This document shows positions 33,196 through 41,797 of a stretch of DNA of 64,000 nucleotides, in pieces; the first letter of the stretch is position 1; every line of letters begins with the position of its first letter. The position numbers and the translations under genes were made by a program. The stretch lies in the NCBI GenBank assembly GCA_041395745.1, contig JAWKZV010000002.1, positions 248,001-312,000 of the forward strand. Reading direction: 5' to 3'. The notes under the pieces were generated by a model, which saw only the letters and a program-made list of their open reading frames with translations, did not search any database and was not told where the DNA came from. The DNA is from Porticoccus sp041395745 (GTDB lineage: Bacteria > Pseudomonadota > Gammaproteobacteria > Pseudomonadales > Porticoccaceae).

Positions 33196-33492
33196 TTATT
33201 GAGCGCCGTTGGCTTTGAGGACTTCGACGTAGTCTTCGGCATGACGGTGCTGGCTGGCGATGGACAGCAGGGTTTTGCCATCGGGGTTGGTGGCATTGAT
33301 ATCGTGTCCGGCTTCCAGGAAGAATTTCACGAAAGTTTCGAAGTTTTCTGCTTTCATGCCGCGATAGGCTTTTTCCAGCAGGTGGAAGTCGCGGTTGACG
33401 CCTTCCGGAGCCTCGAAATTCAGAAAGGTTTTGATTCGCTCATCATCGAAGATTTCGCCGAGGACTTTTTGTTTATCTTTTTTCAGTGACAT
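33196..33492 (-). CDS. PA4642-family protein with ankyrin-like end
   Basis: The 98-residue protein matches the PA4642-family pattern: MSLKKDKQKVLGEIFDDERI at the N-terminus, NRDFHLLEKAYRGMKAENFE and a C-terminal ankyrin-like unit GHDINATNPDGKTLLSIASQ. Function unknown. Its presence points to a Pseudomonas/Cellvibrionales-type genome. It follows gatB on the same strand with 30 bases between. Confidence 0.85.
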   Translation of the reverse strand: MSLKKDKQKVLGEIFDDERIKTFLNFEAPEGVNRDFHLLEKAYRGMKAENFETFVKFFLEAGHDINATNPDGKTLLSIASQHRHAEDYVEVLKANGAQ

Positions 33493-33522
33493 AAAAATAA
33501 CTGTAATAAATTAAGTTGACGA

Positions 33523-35043
33523 TTAAAGAAGTTCATTCAATTTTTTCAGCAGTACCTCATTCACCTGCTGTGGATTGGCCTGGCCCTTGGAGGCCTTCAT
33601 GATCTGGCCGACAAAGTAGCCAAGCATTTTCGGGCGCTTGGACTCATCGGCACCGCGGTAGTTGTCCAACTGCTGCGGGCTGTTGGCGATCACGTCGTCC
33701 ACTAGGGCTTCGATAGCGCCGCTGTCGGATATTTGTTTTAGTCCTAAGGTTTCAATAGTGTTCTTTACGGACTGTTCGGCTTCATTAGCACTCATATTCG
33801 CAGTGAGCGTAAAGCCAGGAGCATTGCTCGCCAAAACAGCAGAGTTGCCCCCTTTCCATAGAGTGTCCAGAACTTGCTTTGCTTGTTTCTGGTTGATGGT
33901 GTTATCAATGATATGCGTAATGATAAATGCCAGTTGCTCAGCACTAATGGGGCATGCCTCAAATCCAATATCCTCGGCATTAAGACGGGCAGATATCTCG
34001 CCCATCATCCAGTTGGTAACGAGTTTGGGTTCAACAAGTTTTGCTGCCGATTCAAAAAAAACAGCCATGCATGCATCTTCACTCAAGAAGTTGGCATCGT
34101 AGTGGGACAGGCCGTACTGCTCCATGAAGCGATCGCGGCGGGCGTCCGGCAGTTCCGGCAGGGTCTCGCGGATCTGTTCGATATAGTCGTCGTCAAACAC
34201 CACCGGCAGCAGGTCCGGGCAGGGGAAGTAGCGGTAGTCGTTGGCTTCTTCCTTGCTGCGCATGGCGCGGGCTTTCTTGGTGTCGCCGTTGTAGAGGCGG
34301 GTTTCCTGGATTACCTTGCCGCCGTCCTCGATCAGGTCGATCTGCCGTTCCACCTCCATGGCGATGGCTTCCTCCATGAACTTGAAAGAGTTGAGGTTCT
34401 TGGTCTCGGTGCGGGTGCCGAAGGTATCGCTGCCCACGGGGCACACAGAGATATTGACGTCGAAGCGCATGGAGCCCTGGGACATGTTGCCATCGCAGAT
34501 GCCCAGCGAGGTGACGATGCTGTGCAGCTTGCGGGCAAAGGCGACGGCCTCTTCGGCGCTGCGCATATCGGGTTCGGAGACAATTTCGATCAGCGGTGTG
34601 CCGGCGCGGTTCAGGTCGATGCCGGACATGCCATGGAAGTCTTCATGCAGGGATTTACCGGCGTCCTCTTCCAGGTGTGCGTGGTGGATGCGGATGGATT
34701 TCTTGCTGCCGTCCGCCAGTTCGATCTCTACATGGCCGCGGCCGACAATGGGTTTTTCCAGCTGGGTGGTCTGGTAGGCCTTGGGTAGGTCAGGATAGAA
34801 ATAGTTTTTGCGCTCGAACATCGAGGTGCGGGCGATCTCCGCATCAATGGCCAGGCCGAACATGATGGCATCGCGGAACGCCTGCTTATTGGGCACCGGC
34901 AGGGTGCCGGGCATGGCCAGGTCGATGGCGCAGGCCTGGGTGTTGGGCTCAGCACCAAAGGCGGTGCTGGCGCCGGAAAAGATTTTCGATTTAGTGTTCA
35001 ACTGGACGTGAACTTCGAGGCCGATGACGGTTTGCCACTGCAT
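33523..35043 (-). CDS. gatB: Aspartyl/glutamyl-tRNA amidotransferase subunit B
   Basis: GatB activates misacylated Glu-tRNAGln/Asp-tRNAAsn for amidation. The 506-residue protein is complete: WQTVIGLEVHVQLNTKSKIF, PDLPKAYQTTQLEKPI, VSEPDMRSAEEA, and the C-terminal tRNA-binding YqeY-like domain ending MLGYFVGQIMKASKGQANPQ. Base composition changes midway: 33720-34080 (about codons 322-441) has roughly 45% GC against about 60% in the 5' part (34140-34200). The reading frame is unbroken. It abuts gatA. Confidence 0.97.
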   Translation of the reverse strand: MQWQTVIGLEVHVQLNTKSKIFSGASTAFGAEPNTQACAIDLAMPGTLPVPNKQAFRDAIMFGLAIDAEIARTSMFERKNYFYPDLPKAYQTTQLEKPIVGRGHVEIELADGSKKSIRIHHAHLEEDAGKSLHEDFHGMSGIDLNRAGTPLIEIVSEPDMRSAEEAVAFARKLHSIVTSLGICDGNMSQGSMRFDVNISVCPVGSDTFGTRTETKNLNSFKFMEEAIAMEVERQIDLIEDGGKVIQETRLYNGDTKKARAMRSKEEANDYRYFPCPDLLPVVFDDDYIEQIRETLPELPDARRDRFMEQYGLSHYDANFLSEDACMAVFFESAAKLVEPKLVTNWMMGEISARLNAEDIGFEACPISAEQLAFIITHIIDNTINQKQAKQVLDTLWKGGNSAVLASNAPGFTLTANMSANEAEQSVKNTIETLGLKQISDSGAIEALVDDVIANSPQQLDNYRGADESKRPKMLGYFVGQIMKASKGQANPQQVNEVLLKKLNELL

Positions 35044-36497
35044 TATTCAATACCCTCTGGCGCGCGTTGGTGCCAATCGGTGGCCCGCTGGAATTGGTGT
35101 GCCACATTCAGCATCAGGCTCTCGTTGAAATAGTCGCCGATGATCTGCAAGCCCACCGGCTTGCCATCCACCAATCCGCAGGGCACGGACATGCCGGGCA
35201 GCCCAGCCAGGTTGGTGGCGATGGTGTAGATGTCTTCCAGGTACATGGCCACCGGGTCGCTGCCCTTCGAGCCAAAGGCGAAGGCCGGGGAAGGTGAGGT
35301 GGGACCCATGATGACTTTCACCTGTTTGAACGCTTCCACGAAGTCCTGCTTGATCAGGCGGCGCACCTGCTGGGCCTTGCGGTAGTAGGCGTCGTAGTAG
35401 CCGGCTGACAGGCAGTAGGCGCCCACCAGGATGCGGCGCTTCACTTCTTCGCCGAAGCCTTCGCCACGGGTGCGCGTGTAGAGGTCGCGCAGGTCTTTCG
35501 GATTCTCGCAGCGGTAGCCATAGCGCACGCCGTCGAAGCGGGACAGGTTGGCGGAGGCTTCCGCCGGGGCGATCACGTAGTAGGCTGGTACCGCGAGCTG
35601 CGAGTGGGGCAGGCTGACCTCGACCAGGGTGGCACCCTGTTTTTCGTATTCCGCCAGGGCATCGCGCACCGCCTGTTCGGTGCCGGCGTCCAGTCCCTCA
35701 CCGAAGTATTCTTTCGGCACGCCGATTTTCAGGCCGTTTAAAGGCTGATTCAGGTCGATGCTGTAATCCGGTACGGGGCGGTCGATGGAGGTGGAGTCCT
35801 TGGGGTCAAAGCTGGCCATGGTGTTCAGCATCAACGCGCAGTCCTCGGCGGTACGGGCCATCGGGCCGCCCTGGTCGAGGCTGGAGGCGAAGGCGATCAT
35901 GCCCCAGCGGGAAACCCGGCCGTAGGTGGGTTTCAGTCCGGTGATGCCGCACAGGGCTGCCGGCTGACGGATGGAGCCGCCGGTGTCGGTAGCGGTGGCT
36001 GCCGGGGTCAGTCGCGCGGCAATGGCTGCCGCGGAGCCGCCGGAGGAGCCGCCGGGTACGCAGTTGATGTCCCAGGGATTTTTTACCGGGCCGTAATAGC
36101 TGGTTTCGTTGGAGGAGCCCATGGCGAACTCGTCCATGTTGGTCTTGCCCAGTACCACGGCACCGGCGCGAAGGTAGTTGTCTACCACGGTGGCGTCGTA
36201 GGGTGGCACGAAGTTATCGAGCATTTTCGAGCCGCAACTGGTGCGTACGCCGTTGGTGCAGAAAATGTCCTTGTGGGCGATGGGTACGCCGCACAGGGCC
36301 GGTGCATTGCCTGCTGCACGCAGTTGGTCTGCAGCTGCAGCGCGGGCCAGCGCTGCGTCGGCGGTGACGGTGATAAAACTGTTGTACTGGCTATCCAGTT
36401 TCTGGATGCGGTCCAGGAAATGGCGGGTGATTTCCACACTGGAAAATTCGCCGCCGTTCAGGCCGGCCAGGATCTCGGCTAGGGTCTTGTTATGCAT
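35043..36497 (-). CDS. gatA: Aspartyl/glutamyl-tRNA amidotransferase subunit A
   Basis: GatA releases ammonia from glutamine for GatB. The 484-residue amidase has the Ser-cisSer-Lys triad region: Lys in GVPIAHKDIFC, then VPGGSSGGSAAAIAA and ATDTGGSIRQPAALCG. Also LVGAYCLSAGYYDAYYRKAQ and the C-terminal GLPGMSVPCG. Stop overlaps the gatB start by one base; the gene follows gatC after 15 bases. Confidence 0.98.
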   Translation of the reverse strand: MHNKTLAEILAGLNGGEFSSVEITRHFLDRIQKLDSQYNSFITVTADAALARAAAADQLRAAGNAPALCGVPIAHKDIFCTNGVRTSCGSKMLDNFVPPYDATVVDNYLRAGAVVLGKTNMDEFAMGSSNETSYYGPVKNPWDINCVPGGSSGGSAAAIAARLTPAATATDTGGSIRQPAALCGITGLKPTYGRVSRWGMIAFASSLDQGGPMARTAEDCALMLNTMASFDPKDSTSIDRPVPDYSIDLNQPLNGLKIGVPKEYFGEGLDAGTEQAVRDALAEYEKQGATLVEVSLPHSQLAVPAYYVIAPAEASANLSRFDGVRYGYRCENPKDLRDLYTRTRGEGFGEEVKRRILVGAYCLSAGYYDAYYRKAQQVRRLIKQDFVEAFKQVKVIMGPTSPSPAFAFGSKGSDPVAMYLEDIYTIATNLAGLPGMSVPCGLVDGKPVGLQIIGDYFNESLMLNVAHQFQRATDWHQRAPEGIE

Positions 36498-36512
36498 GGT
36501 GGATCGGCTGCC

Positions 36513-36800
36513 TCACTCGATCACTTTCGGGACCAGATAAAGGCCCGCTTCGGTGGCGGGGGCGATCGCCTGGAACGCTTCCCGCTGGTTGGTTTCGGTC
36601 ACCACATCGGGGCGCAGACGCTGCACCGCATCGGTAGGGTGGGCCATGGGCTCGACGCCCTCGGTGTCGGCGGCTTGCAACTGGTCTACCAGCGCCAGTA
36701 CGTCGGCGATGCTTTTGGTGGTCTCGGCGATGGTCGCTTCATTCAACTCGATGCGCGCCAGTTCTGCGAGCTTTTCGATGTCTGCACGTTCGATAGTCAT
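36513..36800 (-). CDS. gatC: Aspartyl/glutamyl-tRNA amidotransferase subunit C
   Basis: The 95-residue GatC ties A and B subunits together: MTIERADIEKLAELARIELN, LVDQLQAADTEGVEPMAHPT, LRPDVVTETNQREAFQAIAP and YLVPKVIE, all typical. First gene of gatCAB, divergent from mreB; the 246-base gap between the two must hold both promoters. Confidence 0.97.
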   Translation of the reverse strand: MTIERADIEKLAELARIELNEATIAETTKSIADVLALVDQLQAADTEGVEPMAHPTDAVQRLRPDVVTETNQREAFQAIAPATEAGLYLVPKVIE

Positions 36801-37046
36801 GGTATAGTTTCTGCGCTGTGAACAGAGACGGTCAGTACCTGATTTCCGGCCTGACGAAATGAGGGGGCGTAAGTTACCACATCCACATCGGCAGGGGTAC
36901 TGTGAAACGGCGTTCCAATGACGATTTTTCTACGGGATCAAGGACTTAAACCTTGCCCTCCACGCCTGTGATTGATAGAGTCGCGGGTTTTCAGAACCAT
37001 CGGCGAGGCCCCCTGCGCCGGGTCTGGCCAAGAAGGGAAAAGATAA

Positions 37047-38081
37047 ATGCTGAAAAGACTGCGCGGTGTGTTCTCCAACGACCTTTCCATCGACTTGGGC
37101 ACCGCCAATACTCTGATTTACGTTCGGGAAAAGGGCATTGTGCTGAATGAGCCGTCAGTGGTTGCTATCCGCCATCATCACGGCCAGAAAATTGTTGAGG
37201 CAGTGGGTGTTGAGGCCAAGCGCATGCTGGGGCGGACCCCGGGCAATATCACCGCTATCCGCCCCATGAAAGACGGGGTGATCGCCGACTTCCAGGTCAC
37301 CGAAAAGATGCTTCAGCACTTTATCAAGAAAGTGCACTCCCACAGCCTGATTCCCCCCAGCCCGCGCGTGCTGATCTGCGTGCCCTGTATGGCCACGGAA
37401 GTGGAAAAGCGCGCCATTCGCGAATCCGCCTACAGTGCCGGGGCGCGTGAGGTGTTCCTGATCGAGGAGCCGATGGCGGCTGCGATTGGCGCCGGCATGC
37501 CGGTTGATGAGGCCTGTGGCTCCATGGTGGTGGATATTGGTGGTGGTACTACCGAGATTGCCATTCTCTCCCTCAATGGCGTGGTGTTCTCCGACTCGGT
37601 GCGCATCGGTGGTGACCGCTTTGACGAATTCATCAGTAATTACGTGCGCCGCAAGTACGGTAGTGTGATCGGCGATACCACTGCCGAACGCATCAAGATG
37701 GAAATTGGCAGCGCCTATCCAGCCAGTGAAGTACGTGAAATAGATGTGCGTGGTCGCAATCTGGCGGAAGGGGTACCGAAGAGCTTTACCCTTAACAGCG
37801 ATGAAATTCTCGAAGCCCTGCAGGAGCCGCTGGCGGCGATCGTCCAGTCGGTGAAGCGGGTGCTGGAACAGTCACCACCGGAACTGGCTTCCGATATTGC
37901 TGAAACCGGCATTGTGTTGACCGGTGGTGGCGCCCTGTTGCGGGATCTGGATCGTCTGATTACCCACGAAACGGGCCTCCCGGTGATTGTTGCAGAAGAT
38001 CCTCTGACCTGTGTTGCTCGTGGTGGTGGCAAGGCGCTGGACATGATGGACAAGCGTCGTATGGATGTCACGTCGTCCTGA
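37047..38081 (+). CDS. mreB: Rod-shape actin homolog MreB
   Basis: MreB filaments guide lateral wall synthesis. The 344-residue protein shows actin-fold phosphate loops: DLSIDLGTANTLIYVREKGI, VVDIGGGTTEIAILSLNGVV and LTGGGALLRDLDRLI, and FLIEEPMAAAIGAGMPV. AAGGGAAAAG precedes the ATG. Leads mreBCD-maf-rng. Confidence 0.98.
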   Translation: MLKRLRGVFSNDLSIDLGTANTLIYVREKGIVLNEPSVVAIRHHHGQKIVEAVGVEAKRMLGRTPGNITAIRPMKDGVIADFQVTEKMLQHFIKKVHSHSLIPPSPRVLICVPCMATEVEKRAIRESAYSAGAREVFLIEEPMAAAIGAGMPVDEACGSMVVDIGGGTTEIAILSLNGVVFSDSVRIGGDRFDEFISNYVRRKYGSVIGDTTAERIKMEIGSAYPASEVREIDVRGRNLAEGVPKSFTLNSDEILEALQEPLAAIVQSVKRVLEQSPPELASDIAETGIVLTGGGALLRDLDRLITHETGLPVIVAEDPLTCVARGGGKALDMMDKRRMDVTSS

Positions 38082-38137
38082 CGACCCTGTCCCGGTTCCG
38101 GCCCCGGGAACATTTTTAATCACGTTGGGGTGGCGCA

Positions 38138-39040
38138 ATTAAAAACCTGTTTTCCAAGAGTTCGTCTGCGGGGCAGCGGCTGCTGTTATTGATAGCTGCT
38201 GCCCTTTTGCTATTGGCGCTGGATACGTTTACCACCTGGCTGCAGCCTGCCCACCGCTGGCTGGCTGAAGCCACCAAACCCTTCTACTGGCTGACCAGCT
38301 TGCCATCCCGCCTCAGCGAATACGGTGGTGAGGCGATGGTAAGCCGTGTGCAACTCGAGGAGCAAAACCAGCAGTTGAGCACCGAGTTGCTGATTCTCAA
38401 AGGGCGTATGCAGCGGATGACCGAGGTTGCTGCCGAGAATGTGCGCCTGCGCAATCTGTTGAATGCCACGGAAATGCTCAAGGACCGGGTGCTGGTGGCA
38501 GAGCTGATTGGTGTCTCCCCAGATCCCACCCGCCACACCATTACCATTAACCGGGGTGAGGAAGATGGTGCTTATGTGGGGCAGGCGGTGCTGGATGCCG
38601 ACGGCTTGATGGGGCAGGTCACCGATGCCTATCGCACCAGCAGCCGGGTGCTGCTGATCACTGACAGTGCCCACGCCTTGCCGGTACAGGTGTTGCGCAA
38701 TGGGGTACGCTCAATCGCCGAGGGCATGGGGGAATACGACAAGTTGTCCCTGCGCTACGTGCCACCTACCACCGATATCGTGGTGGGTGATGAGCTGGTC
38801 AGTTCAGGCCTGGGAAGCCGTTTCCCGGTAGGTTATCCGGTCGGCACAGTGACCGCAGTGGAAACAATGCCCGGTAATCCCTATCTGCAGGTGACTCTGG
38901 CCCCTACGGCACGTATTGACCGTAGTCGTCACCTGCTGTTGCTGTTTTCCGAGGTGGAGACGTTGGGTGAGGGTGTTATCGGCGCTACGGGTGGGGATCC
39001 TGTTACGGAAGTCGAGGAGACCGATGTCGGAGGAGAATGA
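38138..39040 (+). CDS. mreC: Rod-shape protein MreC, likely ATT start
   Basis: MreC is a periplasmic scaffold between MreB and PBP2. The family N-terminus (short basic segment, then membrane helix) is encoded from ATT at 38138: IKNLFSKSSSAGQRLLLLIA. No in-frame ATG, GTG or TTG exists between the upstream stop at 38117 and a TTG at 38189, which lies inside the helix. GGGGTGG sits 4 bases before the ATT. A coiled coil (residues about 60-95) and beta domains follow (ELIGVSPDPTRHTITINRGE, GLGSRFPVGYPVGTV). About 300 residues. The 3' end overlaps mreD by 17 bases. Confidence 0.85.
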   Translation: MKNLFSKSSSAGQRLLLLIAAALLLLALDTFTTWLQPAHRWLAEATKPFYWLTSLPSRLSEYGGEAMVSRVQLEEQNQQLSTELLILKGRMQRMTEVAAENVRLRNLLNATEMLKDRVLVAELIGVSPDPTRHTITINRGEEDGAYVGQAVLDADGLMGQVTDAYRTSSRVLLITDSAHALPVQVLRNGVRSIAEGMGEYDKLSLRYVPPTTDIVVGDELVSSGLGSRFPVGYPVGTVTAVETMPGNPYLQVTLAPTARIDRSRHLLLLFSEVETLGEGVIGATGGDPVTEVEETDVGGE

Positions 39041-39539
39041 TCCCTTTATTTATGTCTGGAGCGTCTTCAGCCTCTTGCTGGCGCTGATGTTGCAGATGCT
39101 GCCTCTGCCCATGGCTATGGGAGAGTGGAGGCCTCAGTTCGTATTGTTGGTGACTTTTTATTGGGTGTTCCGGGGGCCGCGGCTGCATGGAGTGACCTTT
39201 GCCTGGTGCTGTGGCCTGGCACTGGATGTGATGCAGGGTGAGTTGCTCGGTCGCCACGCACTGTCGTTCGCTCTCTGCACTTACCTGTTGCAACTATTGC
39301 AGCAGCGCTTTCCTTATATGTGGGTGGTACACCAGTTGGTTCTGGTGGCGCCGCTGGTATTACTGCACCAGTTGCTGGCCCACAGTGTCACCCTATTGCT
39401 GCACCCGGACTGGCGCGGTGAGCTGGTGCTTGCGCCCGCCATTTCATCCCTGTTGGTGTGGCCGTTACTGGTGAGGTTCCTGAGTTGGCTGGGCGATTCC
39501 GCTGACGACTATGAAGAAGAGGAAATTTCCTCGCCCTGA
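39024..39539 (+). CDS. mreD: Rod-shape membrane protein MreD
   Basis: The 171-residue polytopic protein has five hydrophobic helices (e.g. WSVFSLLLALMLQMLPLPMA) and ends in an acidic tail (DDYEEEEISSP). The ATG at 39024 is preceded by GAGGAGA at 5 bases; it overlaps the mreC end. Works with MreB/C and RodA. Confidence 0.94.
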   Translation: MSEENDPFIYVWSVFSLLLALMLQMLPLPMAMGEWRPQFVLLVTFYWVFRGPRLHGVTFAWCCGLALDVMQGELLGRHALSFALCTYLLQLLQQRFPYMWVVHQLVLVAPLVLLHQLLAHSVTLLLHPDWRGELVLAPAISSLLVWPLLVRFLSWLGDSADDYEEEEISSP

Positions 39540-39565
39540 TCAGGGCGGGGAAATTGGTGTTCGCG

Positions 39566-40165
39566 ATGAGCTTGGAGTCGATGGCACAGTTTGTCCTGGC
39601 GTCCGGATCGCCGCGACGGAGGGAGTTGCTGGAGCAGATCGGCTGTCGCTTTCAGCTGGCGACGGTTGATGTGGATGAAACTCCACTGCCAGGGGAATCC
39701 CCTGAAGCCTATGTAACCCGCCTGGCCCTGGACAAGGCCACCGCCGGTTGGGAGTCCAATCGCTCTCTGGGTTTGCCAGTGCTGGGAGCGGATACGGCCG
39801 TGGTGCTGGGTGAACGTATTTTCGGCAAACCGGTCGACTGTGAGGATGCCGCGGCAACACTGCAGATGTTGTCCGGTAAAACCCACCGGGTGCTGTCGGC
39901 GGTGGCGATGACCGACGGTTCTCACTGTGAGCAGCGGCTATCGGAAACCCTGGTCAGCTTTCGCGTTATAGAGCGGGACGAGTGCCTGCGCTACTGGGAC
40001 AGCGGCGAACCGGCGGACAAGGCCGGAGCCTATGCTATACAGGGGTTGGGGGCGGTGTTCGTTACCGCCATTCATGGCAGTTACTCCGGTGTGGTGGGAT
40101 TGCCGATTGTAGAAACATGTGAATTGTTGAAGGCCTTTGGCCTGTCCTGGTGGATGAAGGAATGA
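39566..40165 (+). CDS. maf: Maf-family nucleotide pyrophosphatase
   Basis: Maf proteins hydrolyse dTTP/UTP or modified nucleotides. About 199 residues: LASGSPRRRELLEQIGC, GADTAVVLGERIFGKPVDCE, LSGKTHRVLSAVAM, YWDSGEPADKAGAYAIQGLG. The start may be 39566 or the ATG at 39581, which begins MAQFVLASGSPRR. Stop overlaps rng by 4 bases (ATGA). Confidence 0.94.
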   Translation: MSLESMAQFVLASGSPRRRELLEQIGCRFQLATVDVDETPLPGESPEAYVTRLALDKATAGWESNRSLGLPVLGADTAVVLGERIFGKPVDCEDAAATLQMLSGKTHRVLSAVAMTDGSHCEQRLSETLVSFRVIERDECLRYWDSGEPADKAGAYAIQGLGAVFVTAIHGSYSGVVGLPIVETCELLKAFGLSWWMKE

Positions 40166-41625
40166 GTTCGGAAATTCTCATCAACATAACGCCCATGGAA
40201 ACCCGCGTGGCGCTGGTAGAGAACGGTGTATTGCAGGAAGTGGGGGTGGAGCGCACCCTCAACCGGGGCATCGTCGGCAATATCTACAAGGGCAAGGTGG
40301 CGCGGGTGCTGCCCGGCATGCAGGCAGCTTTTGTGGATATCGGTCTGGAAAAGGCTGGCTTTATTCATGTGGACGATATTCTCACCCCATTGGTCAACTG
40401 TGCCCCTGGCGATGCCGGCGATATCCGCCAGTATCTGCGCGAGGGACAGTCGGTGGTGGTGCAGGTGATCAAGGACCCGATCAGCACCAAGGGGGCTCGC
40501 CTCTCCACCCAGTTGTCTGTGTCCTCGCGATTCCTGGTGTACATGCCCGATGTGGAGCATATAGGTATTTCCCAACGGATCGAGGATGAGGCGGAGCGCG
40601 ATCGGCTGCGCCGGGAGCTGGACGTCGCATTGACCAGTGTTGAAAACCCGGGTGGCTATATTATCCGCACCGCAGCGGAGGGCGTAGAATCCGAGGAGCT
40701 GGCCAAGGATGTGCGCTTCCTTCACCGCCTTTGGCAGCACGTCCACGAAAAATCCCGAAAACTAAGCGCTCCGGCGGTGATCTACGAAGATCTGCCGTTA
40801 TATCTGCGCTCCATGCGCGATATGTCTCAGCCAGTGGTGGAGAAGGTGCGTGTCGATTCCGGTGAGGCCCACGCAAAACTGTGCGATTTTGCCGCCCAGT
40901 TCAACCCGGAAATGGTGTCGATGATCGAGTGCTACTCGGCAGACCGGCCACTGTTCTACCTGTACGGCGTGGAAGATGAAATCAGCCGTGCCCTGGAAAA
41001 GAAGGTGCCCCTGAAATCCGGCGGTTACCTGATTATCGAGCAGACCGAGGCGATGACCACCGTGGATGTGAATACCGGCGCCTTTGTCGGTCATCGCAAC
41101 CTTGAGGAAACCATCTTCAAGACCAACCTGGAAGCGGCCTCCACCATCGCCCGGCAACTGCGCCTGCGCAACCTGGGCGGCATCATCATCATCGACTTTA
41201 TCGACATGCAGGACCCGGAGCACCGCCGCCAGGTACTGCGGGCGCTGGAGAAAGCTCTGTCCAGGGATCGGGCCAAGACCACCATCGCCAGTGTGTCCGA
41301 ACTCGGGCTGGTGGAAATGACCCGCAAACGCACCAGTGAGAGCCTAGGTCAGCTGCTCTGCGAAGCATGTCCGGTCTGTGACGGCAAGGGCAGTCTGAAA
41401 TCGGCGGAGACCACCTGCTACGAAATTCTGCGGGAGATCCTGCGGGAGGCGCGGGCCTTTGAGTGCGATGCCTTTCTGGTTCTGGCGGCGCCGGTGGTGA
41501 TCGACCGGCTGCTGGATGAGGATTCCGCCTACGTGGCTGACCTGGAAGCCTTTGTCGGTAGAACTATTCAGTTCCGGGTGGAGTCAATGTATAGCCGCGA
41601 CCAGTACGACATTATTCCGGTTTGA
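40162..41625 (+). CDS. rng: Ribonuclease G
   Basis: RNase G matures 16S rRNA 5' ends and decays mRNA. The 487-residue protein has the N-terminal S1 domain (NRGIVGNIYKGKVARVLPGM), RNase H-like and DNase I-like catalytic parts with IIEQTEAMTTVDVNTGAFVG and GGIIIIDFIDM, and the Zn-link CPVCDGKG. It lacks the long C-terminal scaffold of RNase E. Position after mreBCD-maf matches E. coli and Pseudomonas. Confidence 0.97.
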   Translation: MSSEILINITPMETRVALVENGVLQEVGVERTLNRGIVGNIYKGKVARVLPGMQAAFVDIGLEKAGFIHVDDILTPLVNCAPGDAGDIRQYLREGQSVVVQVIKDPISTKGARLSTQLSVSSRFLVYMPDVEHIGISQRIEDEAERDRLRRELDVALTSVENPGGYIIRTAAEGVESEELAKDVRFLHRLWQHVHEKSRKLSAPAVIYEDLPLYLRSMRDMSQPVVEKVRVDSGEAHAKLCDFAAQFNPEMVSMIECYSADRPLFYLYGVEDEISRALEKKVPLKSGGYLIIEQTEAMTTVDVNTGAFVGHRNLEETIFKTNLEAASTIARQLRLRNLGGIIIIDFIDMQDPEHRRQVLRALEKALSRDRAKTTIASVSELGLVEMTRKRTSESLGQLLCEACPVCDGKGSLKSAETTCYEILREILREARAFECDAFLVLAAPVVIDRLLDEDSAYVADLEAFVGRTIQFRVESMYSRDQYDIIPV

Positions 41626-41797
41626 GTGCGGCGATAATGCGACGGGTCCACAACCTGTGTACGGCTATTTATTTCATGTCCCGCTTGCGTATGATGGTCG
41701 ACATGAGTGCTGCTTTGAGGGATGGAAAACGACCCCGAGGGCTTTGCCAGATACCGATGACTATTCCCCCTAGAAGAGCCCCCGTCAGGAGCCGGAT

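Noticed and set aside
33874..34788. A 304-codon plus-strand frame opposite gatB
   Set aside because: Mirror of gatB coding; no ribosome site and no family pattern.
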